In this document: positions 45,665 to 56,982 of the stretch, in pieces | How the letters are laid out: each line of letters starts with the position of its first letter | Numbering within the stretch: position 1 is the first letter of the stretch | Source: Ascidia mentula | Taxonomy: Eukaryota; Chordata; Ascidiacea; Phlebobranchia; Ascidiidae | Reading direction: 5' to 3' | Length of the DNA stretch: 64,000 bases | NCBI GenBank assembly: GCA_947561715.1 | Contig: OX387197.1 | Span: forward strand, 11,777,001-11,841,000 | Notes under the pieces: model-generated | The model's input: the letters and a program-made list of their open reading frames with translations, nothing else | The model's database searches: none | What the model was told of the DNA's origin: nothing | Program-made: the position numbers and the translations under genes

Positions 45665-47717
45665 TCATAGAATACTAAAACATGGAATGGAAACTCCGCT
45701 GAAAGTGCGCCGTCACGCATGAGTAACACTTTACGCGAAATGAAAAATGCATTGGGTTAAATGCGATTTTGGTGTTTTTTAAGGGGCTTAAAAACCCATT
45801 AAATAGAACAAAATTTAAAACTTTTTTAAAGTGATAGGAAGTTTGGTCCCTCGCCTTTTGAAATATGTGGGATGATTTTGAATAAATCGTGTCGCATCAT
45901 CTTTTAAGGCGATTTGCTGTCTACTGCCTTTTGGGTCAAACTATAAACAAATAATTGCGCGCTTTTGCTGTTTGCAAGCAGTGGGAGACTAAATCGACTA
46001 ATATTATCAACTACTATGCTTGTTATGTAAAATCAACTACTTTCTTATTATGTTTTTTTCTAGGACAGTATCTCTGCACACAGTAATGCGATTGTTTGGG
46101 AATATTTATTTTGCAAAAACAGGGCATTTGACAAACAGTTGACAAACGATAGTATGACTGCTTTTTTCAGTATCTTGATGAAGATATTATAATGAGCCAA
46201 ATTATTAAAATCAGTTGATATCAGGAAATACCTCACCAACACCATGTTCATACTGCGGAGTGCAAATGTTGTCAGTAAAGTCCAACACAAAACAACATTT
46301 TAGTGCATAATATGGGTTTGAAAAAGCTAAGCCCTGACAAAATATATGTTGATTGCTTGCAAATACTCAAGGGCAGTGGGAATACTTCCAATATAAACCA
46401 ACTATAATTTGTTTTTAAGTGTTTGCATACGAGCAAATTCTGAAAACTTTCATCTTTTTCTTCAACATGACATGTCTCCTCAGAAGCATTTTAATACATA
46501 TCTAAATCAAATTCTGTTGTGTTTTACTTAAAAATAATCTGAGAAGAAAAAAAATGACTAGTGAAAAAGGTTGTTAATATATTAAGGTCCAATTTTGCTG
46601 AAACAAAAGGCAATTATGTTTAGTTCAACAAAACATTACATATTTTCAACTGTGTCAGGAGCATTCAACCAAGTGTTATGATAAGAGTAAAAAAAATACT
46701 TCTGTTATGTGTGCAATAGTTTGACAAAAATAATTTCCATCAAATTTGTTTTCTTCTCAGGGATATCGGACTAATCAACACTTAAAAGGCAAACTTTCGG
46801 ACAAAAATGCCAATATGCAACAAAATATTTACAATGAAATCAAATAGAAAACTCAGTGATGTGTGGGAAAAATGTATAAGGTAGAGTACTAGTACAAAAA
46901 AAGCAAGTTCATTAATATTCACATAGCATCGGCTCATATGTGGCATGAATTGCTCAAAACCAATGGAATATAAAAAACGACACAAGAATTTATTTGATTA
47001 TGTCAATATGTTTTAGATAGTTACCACTATTTATTTATTATTTAATATTATTTGCATAAAAGATGAAAAACGGCCAGATTTAAGTATGGTTAACCAAGTA
47101 AATACAATCTTTAAAATTAAGCAGCTAAATTTGGCCCTATCTTATCTGGTTTACAAAGGCTACAATCTGACATTTTGGGCCAAAAACTACTTCATGTAGT
47201 ACTGCACTATCTGTCCAACATATGTCTTTACAAAAAGAGGAGCTATGAAACATTTTGATACATACCCAATAATGACTGCAAAAATGTGACCTCTGGGTCA
47301 GACTGTTTTGTTCAAATATTAGGTTTCTGAATCCCATGATTGCTTTTTAGGCAGATATGCAAATCTAAAACATTACGTCATCACTTGAATGACGTAATTA
47401 CATGTCTTACGTCATCTTTGAGGTTGACGCGATGACGTATTAACATATTTTTAGTCAGTAAGGTGACTTGTAACACACGGTTAAGAAGTGTATTAGAGCG
47501 CGTCATAATTAAAATCATCCACATATTTTAAAAGATTAAGGATGAAACTACTTGAATTACATTTAAATAAATTCTTATGGTTACATTAACTTGGAGTTTT
47601 TCGCCGCCGAAAAACGCCAAAATCGCATTTAACCCAATGCATTTTTCATTTTGCGTAAAGTGTTACTCATGCGTGACGAAAAGAGTTTCCATTCCATGTT
47701 TTAGTATTCTATGGTTC
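45665..47717. repeat. Inverted pair of ~110-bp repeats 1.9 kb apart
   Basis: The left copy (45665-45780) and the reverse complement of the right copy (47610-47717) share AGAATACTAAAACATGGAAT, then CACGCATGAGTAACACTTTA and AAAAATGCATTGGGTTAAAT. Outside these limits the two sides differ. They may be two copies of one short dispersed repeat, or the ends of a ~2-kb element with no coding content. Confidence 0.65.
47373..47441. promoter_or_regulatory. Cluster of four CRE/ATF-like motifs
   Basis: Within about 70 bp there are TACGTCAT, TGACGTAA, TACGTCAT and TGACGTAT, all one base from the CREB/ATF consensus. No gene start is near; the closest is the BAP18 start 2.1 kb away. It may be an enhancer or chance sequence in a repeat. 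Confidence 0.35.
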
Positions 47718-48631
47718 CATAGTAAAATTTGAAGAGTTCCATAGAATTTCTGGTTTCCAGCAAAACTGCTAATGTTGCCTTTGGGCAACAAATGCATTAG
47801 AGAGGACAAACCCCACAAGAAAGAAAATACGACAACTTTGGTAAAAAAAAACGTTAAGATTTAATTGACGCGTTGACGTTTTAGGACAGGGGTGCACAAC
47901 ATGCGGCTGTGGATGCTAAATCATGGAGCCAAAGAATACTAAAACATACTGTCTTCTGAAATTGGTCTGTATTTTGTTAAAACAACACATTCAATTAAGG
48001 ATTTTATTTCACTTCCCAGACAAGGCTAAACGAAAAAAGGGTGGATTCATTGGAGATCGTGACTGAAAAGTCTGTCAGGTGTGGCTGACAAAAACACAAT
48101 TAAAGGTTATTCGCCCCTGTTTTAGGGGTTCTTTGTTGACCAGGGTGCGCTATAAAAAAGTTTGTCAAATACTGCCATAGAGGTTATCGATCCAGGTGTA
48201 CTAATACTTATGGTGACGTAGGCCTATATGTTTCATTTATGACATTACTACGACACTATACCGGTGCTTACAACAATGCATGACCCCGTCTAAAAAGTTA
48301 AAAAGAAACTCTATGAGGTGACATATTTTGTTGTTTTATTTGAACAAATGTTGCAATAAGCTTATGCATGGGTCGATTAGCTTTTGCCAGATGGAAATGA
48401 CTTTAGCCTATTATTTAGTTTCTGAAGATAAAAGAATTGGTACAAATTTGGTGGTTTTAGCGTTAATGGATAGTGGCGCACTCATCTCTTGCAAAATGTT
48501 ATTCTAGCGCACTTGAAAATAGAAAATTATTTCGAAAAATCGAGCGTATTCTGTTCTTTGAGACTTGAGAGGTTACAAATTGGCGACCAACTGCGGCGCG
48601 TCTATGGTATAGCTGGGGAGTCATAAAGTTT

Positions 48632-51104
48632 ACCAAAGAGACGCTAATAGACAAAATTTTTTTCCAGTCGACAAAACTTCAAACGCACATAACTCTGCCG
48701 TTACTCGTGGGAGTTCGAAAATTTTTTTGCAAGATGCATAGATCGACACAAAATTTATGAAAATTAATAATTTCGAACGAATTTTGTAACGCATATTGAT
48801 AAGCATTGTCATAAATCAGCTATAACTTTTTTCATAGTTCGTCAGGAAAAATAATTCAACCACCGTTGGAAAGCCCATTAAGATCCCTTTACAGCGATAC
48901 CAAACTTGTGCGCGACTTCGTGGGGGCTATATATTTTACCGACCGAATATTAAGTATGACCATCATAACAAGAATCAGTCTTTTACTTACCTTTGGCTAC
49001 AGTTCGACGGGAAAGATTTCTACCACCATTGCACAGATTACACAAAAACCTTTACAACGATACCAAACTTGTCTTTTCATTCGCGGGGGCTATATGTTAA
49101 ATGAGATATCCACATCTTTTACTCAACAGTTCCCCAAGATTTTTCGTTTGTCAGAGCAATAAGGTTATTTTCAGAACATTTTCAAAGGTTATAAAACTTC
49201 CTACGTGCTAAAACCTGGATAAATATAAAACGATATGTTGTTATTTGTAAGCATGTGGAAATAGATCTGGTAAATTGAGAAAATAAGGTAAATTAACGAA
49301 ACGTAATATTTCCATAAAACTGCAAAATCCTGAAAAACAAAAACAAATAGTTAGCAGTGGCCGCAAAACCAAGGGACATCTTCAATTACGGCGGATGAAG
49401 GCAAACTGGTTTTAAAGACTTTGGGTGATCCCATTCTCTACATTTAGAACACTCTATTAACATCTGCTGTTTGTTTTCAACCAACCTGGAATTGCAACAG
49501 ATGCTTATTGGTTCAATTTTAGGTTTTCTATTTATAATTAACTTCTTACGCTTGAAAAATGGAATAAAATGTTTGCGCTAAAACATTTTTTTTTATTTCT
49601 GACCTTAAATTGTCTTCGTCATTACGTAACCTGATTCGGTTAAATATTCATGTATAAGGCTACTGCAAACGCAATTGCAAAAACACTACAATTCCCTTTC
49701 CCACGGGATATTCTGTTTAAACAGCTTAGAAATAGCAAAATGGTCGTAGGAAGTATACCTGGAATATGCGCGGTCAAAAATTTGAACACTGTTCTCATTA
49801 AAAAAACACGTTTGACGTTTTTACCCAATGATTATCGTGCACATTGATAATTTGGACAAATTTGCGTTGAGGGTGTAAGTTGCACAGCAGGGTCCATTTG
49901 CTAAAACGCTTTTCAGTCCGTCGATGTCGGGAAATTGCTGTTTCAAAATATGTTGGGCCGAATCTATATGTAATTTTATATAGTCCTGGCCGTTTAAAGA
50001 AAATATTGCTGGCAGATTATTTGCACAGCACCGTCGAGCCAAACAATGTTGATTTAAAGCGCTTGCAAAGCATTTAGGATTATTTCACTTCGTCTACTTT
50101 GCGTGAAAAATTGTTATTCGTGTTGTTGGACGCATTTTAGTTTTTTTTTGTATTGGAAGAACGCAAACTTGTCCCAGGCGTTTGGAAGTATTTCCCAATT
50201 GTTTTATCGGGCCCGAAAGTTTTTGGTTTCTCATCCACTTCTCTTCGACCTCTTTTACGATTAATTTACGTTTTCGCTTTGTTGGAGCACGATAAGCATT
50301 ATCCATATATTTCCGGACCAACGCGATATGATTTTAGTCTTAAAGCTCAGCAAATTCGTGCAGCCCGTTTAGTTTGCGCACTTCCAATCTCGTACGTTTT
50401 AATTCTTGTTGACTCTTTTCCATTATGCCTTGTGTCCTGTTGTTATTGCACAAAGTTTGGTAGGGTTTTAGGGAAACTTTTTCAAAAAAACGTGTGTTGT
50501 ACGCAGTGCTCTCCCCGTGCCGACCTATTAATCCCCCCACAACAAACTGCTCCACCGTGGTGGTGAAATTAGTTTTTCCTGTTGTGTCTAGAAAAAAGTT
50601 ATGATCAAAAAACTGTCAACAATATTCGGCCGGTAAACATATTTCCCTCGCGAATGAGAAGACAAGTTTGGTATCGCTTGAATGGCTTTTGTGTAAGCAT
50701 TGCAATGGTGGTAGAATTGTCTTTCCCGACAAACTGTAGCCAAAAAGTTATAAATAAAAGACTGATTCTTGTTATGATGGTCATACGTAATATTCGGTCG
50801 GTAAAATATAGCCCCACGAAATCGCCCACAAGTTAGGTGTGAAGGGATTTTAAAGAGCTTTCCAACGGTGGTTGGATTTTTTCTGTCGACCTATGAAAAA
50901 AGTTATAGCTGATTTATGACAATGCATATCAATATGCGTTACAAAATTCGTTTGAAATTAATAATTTTACATTTTCAAATATTGTGTGTCATTCTATGCA
51001 TCTTGCCAAAAAAATAAAGAAATCCCACGAGTAACAGCAGAGTTATGTTCGTTTGAAATTTTTTCGACTGGAAAAAAGGTTTTGTCGAATAGCGTCTCTT
51101 TGGT
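48632..51104. mobile_element. 2.5-kb DNA transposon with ~470-bp TIRs and Ulp1 relic
   Basis: The left TIR (48632-49099) and right TIR (50636-51104) are inverted copies of about 468 bp starting ACCAAAGAGACGC. Each TIR contains a ~164-bp internal tandem repeat marked by GATACCAAACTTGT and GGGGGCTATAT. The flanks are TAAAGTTT and CAAAGTTG, an imperfect 8-bp duplication (six matches) or a 6-bp AAAGTT duplication one base out. The 1.5-kb interior carries a decayed Ulp1-like protease on the minus strand and no transposase I can see. Ulp1 domains are known in KDZ and some MULE transposons, and KDZ makes 8-bp duplications, so that superfamily is the best guess. A solo end of the same family is at 20618. 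Confidence 0.8.
49640..50042 (-). pseudogene. Decayed Ulp1-like (C48) cysteine protease of the transposon
   Basis: On the minus strand 50042-49821 encodes HIDSAQHILKQQFPDIDGL, which fits the substrate-side helix found at the start of transposon Ulp1 domains (AQxxLKKQFPxxxGLQ). Further on, in a shifted frame, GKGNCSVFAIAFAVAL matches the catalytic-cysteine block normally written G-x-D-C-G-x-F-A-I-A-F-A. Here Asp-Cys-Gly is Asn-Cys-Ser. The histidine region between them is broken by the frame change. The protein is therefore not functional. Confidence 0.6.
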
Positions 51105-51507
51105 CAAAGTTGCCTTCAAAATACATGCAAAATTCATTTTTGTAAACTAATTCGTGCCGAAATTATATACAGGGAGAGTTTCAAAAATAAATTCCTTTAA
51201 TCGCCAACAAAAATTTTGACAAGTCGCTGTTGCAGAATATTATATGGTACTGCACTATATAACAGAAAACGCACCATAATCCCAATCAAACAGATATAAT
51301 TTAATTAGCACGTCATATAACAGTAAAGCGCACATTTAAAACGTTTTTTTCTTGACAAACATAAACCACCACACCACACAAGTTTATGGTATTGCTATCT
51401 GTCTTGGTTACTGATTCAACAATACAAGGACGTTAAATTTATAGAAATTTCTCGTCGTGATCCCCAATAAACACCAATTACGTTTTATAGGAACCCAACA
51501 GGAATCA

Positions 51508-52437
51508 TCACACGTAGTGCATTTGGTTCACAGATCGTTTATGGTCAAAGTGTTGTCGTTTTTCCAATGTATATGTTGGCGGATTTGCTGCGCCGCTGTG
51601 ATAATCATCAAAACCGTCGATTTTTGAACCAGCCCAACAACAAGATGACAAGCCAGCACAAATCAAGACAAAGCAATTTATGTAACCCAAAAACAACGCT
51701 GGTCCCAGTTCATACTTGATCAAGTTGTCTTGGGTTTGATAGGAGTAAAAATCCTCCACCAGCAGTGCGGTGTACCAAGCCAACGAGGTGAGTGTTAGAA
51801 CTCCTGCAATACACGGTGTTGTTTGCCTACTTTAAAAAGTTGTTAAAAATGAATTTTAAATGCTTGACCTGTCACGAAAAACAATATGGAGCAGAGGAAC
51901 ATAATTTTACGTTTCCATTTTGGCTTCTCTTCTATTATTCTGGTACATTCTATGCCCACAAGCATAAGCACGCAGGCAAATCCAGAAAGGCATATTCCCG
52001 TACACATCATGGCCCGAATTGTGATGAGATAAGCTGTAACGTTGTTCAAATATTTTTAAACTTTTGTGCTCGTCATCCAATAATAAATCAAACACTTGTC
52101 CACGGCACACGACAAAAACTTAATCACGTTTGATATTTAATGATATTTTGTGTTAGTCACGCAATTTAGTAAACGGTAACATGCTTTAACTTGCTAAATT
52201 ACTATAGACATATATTTTCTTACCGTCAGTTAACAAAAGGGACGCCTCTTCTTCACAATAGTATTGTCCACCCATAATTGAAACGCAATCGGCCCATATT
52301 CCTTTCCATGCAGTAATTGGGCCGAGAACACTTGCACTATCCGGACTACACCATGCCCACGTTGGCCAAACAGTTGTGGTTACGACAAGTGCTGTTGAAA
52401 TGTATCCCGAAACCAAGCAGATAATTTGCTTGTACAT
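51508..52437 (-). CDS. Claudin-family tight-junction protein
   Basis: Claudins are four-pass membrane proteins that form paracellular barriers or pores. Three exons close in frame to 224 aa: 52437-52224, 52033-51869, 51803-51508. The signature W-x-G-x-W-x2-C-x8-C is present in loop 1 (AWKGIWADC then GGQYYC). TM2 begins with the conserved Arg in ITIRAMMCTGIC. A Cys-Thr-Arg end (GIECTRIIEEKPKWKRK) precedes TM3. Loop 2 shows SLAWYTALLVEDFY and KYELGPALFLGYI, as in vertebrate claudins. The tail ends HYV, a classic PDZ-binding terminus. Isoform identity cannot be assigned, since tunicate claudins do not map one to one on vertebrate ones. Confidence 0.93.
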
Positions 52438-54649
52438 TTTAAACAAACCCTGCAGTCCACGAAGACTCAAAAATAAAATCCGATATAATTTATGGTTCGC
52501 ATTGAGACTTTCTTCTCTGTTTGAATACGCGTGTCGTTATCACTGTGACCTTACGTGATCGTATATGGCAATCAGGTCCTTGCCCCCGAAACAGTTTATT
52601 TTATATCTTGTATAGATTGCGTCATATCGTTGTTACATGCGATGTAGTACAGCGTTTATCAAATCTCTTGACAAATATAACTTCCATTGAAACTCGTGGG
52701 AACCATGTAGACAACAAAACTACAGTCTTACTAAACACTCCGATAAACTACAACTTAACTTTCCTATTAGCCTACGCTTAAGGCGCTTTATTAAAAAGAA
52801 AGTTCCGGAAAGTCTTTTTATAGTAAACCCAGAAAGAGTGTATGTCATAACGGGCGATACAATTATCGAACATTTAACAGGTAAACACGACAAGACATGT
52901 TTAAAACACGTGAGCAGGATGTGTTTTATTTGAAAGTAGCTAATCTTATCAATAGCGACTGGTACAGACCGCACCGTCTTGGGATGTGTTTGCAAACGGT
53001 TGTTGATGCCCGCTTATCAAACAGGAGCAACGTAATAATGCAGAAGAGATAAAATTAATCTTGATACCGGTCCATATTGGTTGTTACCAACAGCGCTTAA
53101 TGTAACAATATTGTCCTAAAAATAGCGCCATAATTAGTTTTGGGTTGTTGTTGCGAAAGGTAGCTATAAGCGGCATCACAAACAATTACAAATTAGGCCT
53201 ATCGGGTGCAAGCAATGAAGGCAAGGATTCGTCGCACGAAACAGCGGTTCACTGCACATAAAAACAGTTTTTGGGTGTATGTTTGCTTGACTACACAAAC
53301 GTGCATTTGATCAAATCCTGTTTTAGCTTTTAATTTCTGTCAAAGCCTATCGTACAAAGTAATGCAAACTATATTTCACTTGCTCAATGAGTATAGTGCA
53401 GAATCGCATTTTGTAAAGCTACAACACAAACCAACAGAAGCTTAAAATGAAAAAAATATACCGGAATTCAACAATAACATTTGGACCGACCTGGAGCTTA
53501 ATACAAAAGTTAAGTAGGCCTGATGTGGGGAAAACGTATTATGAATGACGTCACAGAAGAAGGTGAAAAAGGCGTGAGTTGGGCGAGAGAGTATAAGTTC
53601 TAACCGACCAACAAGTTTCAGGCGCCATCGATAGCATTGTGGGCGCAATAAATATCATGTTTATTTGAACACATGTGTATTGGAACATATCTTTTTGCGT
53701 GGTTCAAAACAAGGATAGCTTAAAGTGTCAATCATTCTTTTTTTGCTCAAAGCATGTTATCGGCAGTGTCTATATGTGTAAATTGTTTACTGTTTGTGTA
53801 CTACACATTGTTATTTATCAGAGCAATTAGTAAAAAACAAACTAATTCTCTGATGTACATTTCCGAAATGTCCTTATTTATTATTTAAAGGGTCGCACCA
53901 AACTATACGCCTTTGTGATTTACATTGTTTTATTAATAAATTAATACAGTATTTTTGCTATTCTTTTCCCTAAATGTTCTAAAGTAAATTTAAAATATTT
54001 TTCGCATATAAGTGCAATCAACTAACATGTGTATATTTGAGAACTGCAAAAATTTTTTTCACGAATTGTTTTTTCATAGTTATTTGGAATTGTTTTGTTT
54101 AAGAATTGTTTATCCCATAAATGGAGGAGATCTCCACAATACGTACAATCACACAATAAAGCAATATAAACTGTCAACGCCAACGCCCGCGATGGAGAGA
54201 ACTTTTGATACTCGCAGTATTCCTAGCCGCTTTTTTTGGCAATTTTCCATAAAATAATTCTTGCTGGAACGATTAAATTCACACAAAAAAATAAACCATT
54301 GTGTTTTTGTACAGTGGGTGAGATAAGTGAAAATTTACCAGACTTGAGTATCTCACCGGATAGCATTCTTACTATATCGCCATTTCTGACTTACCTTCAC
54401 CACCGGTTTCCAATATAAACCCCTCGCCTCAAGGAAAAATTTTTGGGTTTGCCCATTAATATGTTGAAAAAAAGACACCATATATTTGCACTAATCTGGT
54501 TAAAAGCAGTCTCCGCACCAATGAAGTAGCCTATGTTCGATGAAGCATAAATGCCCAGAACTTTTGGGAAAAAGAAATGTAGGAAAGCAATGCAATACCA
54601 TTCATTGTACAATGAATAGGCGTTTGCTTTGCTAGGCCTCAGGCAAGGG
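52438..54649. other. Gene-free stretch upstream of the claudin
   Basis: About 2.2 kb of AT-rich DNA with the claudin promoter at its left edge. No reading frame looks coding, and no repeat was defined within it. Confidence 0.45.
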
Positions 54650-56690
54650 GGCGTTGGCGCGAAAGTTGGGTGTGTCCGCATCATTGAACAGCATTTCACA
54701 ACAAGGTTTACACCATCATGCAATCAAGTTTCTTCTGGGTTTAAATTAGTGATGCACCGAAACAGCATTTTTTTATTCGGTAAAAGTTGCCGATTAAATT
54801 CGGCCGAATAAACCGAAACTAATTTTGTTATCCATCTCTTTAAAATCGCAATAAATTTAAACAAAACATGTGCTGGAATGCATCTGATCCTATCATACAA
54901 CCTTTTATTGGCACTACCAACTGCTTAAAGTTGATTTCGATGACAATAAACAAATAAAACACACTAGTACAGTTTGAATTCAATAAACTTTGCGTACCAG
55001 TGTTGCATGCTGTAAAAAAGTTTCGAAAAAATTCCGAATAATTATTAAAACCGCAAACCGAACTTTCGGTGCATCCCTAGTTTAAATCATAGGTTGCATT
55101 ATTTTGCTAAATATTTCATTTGAAACTATTTCGCATTAATACCAACACCAAAGTCCCACGTATTCCATTAGAAAGACATGAGTCTTTTTACGCTTTTTGC
55201 TTTGGCGGTGACGTCACTTTCAATCAAGTGCCGAACCACTTTCCGCTCCCTCGATTTTTTTTAAATATCTGTATCTTTTTTTTCTAGAAATTTTTTTTTC
55301 TAGTTTGTCAAACCAAACTGCCGGTGCATCTACAATTTATGTTAATTAAAACGAAATCACGTAACCTATAACAGCTTTGTTAATTTTAAACCTTATCAAA
55401 GTGTTCAGGTTGCATCGGTTTTGCAATTACATATTCATGAATCCACAAAAATTGCAATACCAGGAAATCATGGAAAATCTGCATGTCTTTACGGAATATG
55501 AAAAAAATTTTGTAGAAAAAGAATTCATGCAAGTGTTTCACTTTTTGTAGCATACAATGAACAGTATTGCCCAAAATGCCACAAAGCTGAGTAATTTGAT
55601 AAACGGTTTGAGAATGTTAACAATAATATGTTTACATCTAATTTTGCTGCCAGGCATACTAATTAATCAGAATTGTTCTTCTGGCACTTAAGTTTTTCTT
55701 CAAAAAGTTTCTGATGTGTTTGTAAACATTGAGTATGCAAACCTTTCGCCCACTGTGGAATTTATGCATCTCTTGGTAAAGGTTTTCCTTAAAATTTCCT
55801 TAAAACAGCAGCCATGCAACATTACTGGCAATTAATCGCCCGAATTATGGCAAAACTGGTCGGTGAGTCTTCTTGATGAGAAATTGACCAAAAAAACTAG
55901 GAAAATCATTTTTATATTCTCCTACAAATATAAATTGCACTTTTTGCGTTTTTAGTTTATCGCCTTCTAAAAAACCGAAATTTTATTATCCGTTTCAGCA
56001 AATTTACTTTTGCAGCATCAGTGAAAAGCGGAAAGCTAGCGGAAAGTGGTTTTGGCACTTTATTGAAAGTGACGTCACCGGCGAAACAAAAAGCGTAAAA
56101 ATACCTTTGTTTCAGGTCATTCTGATGGAATACGTCATACGTGGGACCTCTACCGATTTTGATTACTTTCACGCTATTCAGCAGCCAAATCTTGACAGAA
56201 ACAGAGATTAAAAAAAAATTCTAGGGACCGGAAAGTGGTTTGGTACTTGATTGAAAATGACGTTACCAGCAAAGAAAAAGCGTAAAAAGTCCCGTGTTTC
56301 AGGTCATTCTGGTGGAATACTTGGGACTTCTTTGGTGGTAATAATGCGAAAAAAAACTATTTTGCAAAATAAAGCATATAAACCCAGAAGAAACTCAATT
56401 GTATAGTGTAAACCTTGTTGTGAAATTGATGCGGAACGCATTTTACAAAAAATATATTTTGGATTCTGCCAGAATGACAATAGTTTTTTTGTTATGGGCA
56501 TGAAGTCACGTACAACTAAGTGCCGTACATAATGTTTGTTCTTACGGAATTCCTTGGATCTCCACCCATTTTAGCTTTCACGCCACTCATCACCCTAAAC
56601 AACCCAGTGCAATGCTGTTCAATGATGCAGAACGCTTTTAACAAAATTGAATTATTTGGATTCAATCTGAATGACATCAAGTAGAGGAGT
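54650..56690. repeat. Cluster of dispersed repeats related to the 61-kb array
   Basis: One copy in plus orientation (54650-54738, resumed at 55088-55330) and one or two copies in minus orientation (about 55960-56490) share CACAACAAGGTTTACAC, TTTCTTCTGGGTTTA, CCCACGTATTCCAT and GGTGACGTCACTTTCAATCA. A further diverged piece lies at 56580-56680. The plus copy is split by a hAT MITE; the minus copy is not. The family is the same as the 182-bp units at 60.9-62.2 kb. Confidence 0.75.
54747..55079. mobile_element. 333-bp hAT-type MITE nested in another repeat
   Basis: The ends are TAGTGATGCACCGAAA and the reverse of TAGGGATGCACCGAAA, a form widespread among hAT elements. The flanks are an exact 8-bp duplication, GTTTAAAT (54739-54746 and 55080-55087). 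The interior has short GCCGAATAAACCGAAA-like subterminal motifs and no reading frame. The minus-orientation copy of the host repeat near 56.39 kb shows the same site uninterrupted. Confidence 0.92.
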
Positions 56691-56982
56691 GTTTCACGTT
56701 AAGCGAGTTTTCTTTAAAGAAGAATTGTTGCCCTAACTTTACTGACAAGCCATTTATATCTAATGTAAAGGTTTAGTTGATGTTAAGGGCAATTTTAGAT
56801 TACCCTAATGTACGTTTAGTCAAGAAACCAGTTTTTTAAGTCGAATTTGTGCTAAGTGAACTGCAGATTGTTGACTGATTGCTTGTACACTGCTTGTTAT
56901 GTAAAGACTAGCATACCTGAAATCAAAGAAATGCTACAACATAATCGAAATTCATTTGTTTCACAGACAATAGTATTTAGTC

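Larger units (their letters stand above)
45277..48631. other. Gene-free stretch upstream of BAP18
   Basis: 3.4 kb of AT-rich DNA without a convincing gene. It contains an inverted repeat pair (45665-45780 and 47610-47717) and a cluster of ACGTCA/TGACGT motifs at 47373-47441. The BAP18 promoter should be at the left edge. Small frames at 46060-46290, 46782-46985 and 47137-47337 have no protein features. Confidence 0.45.
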
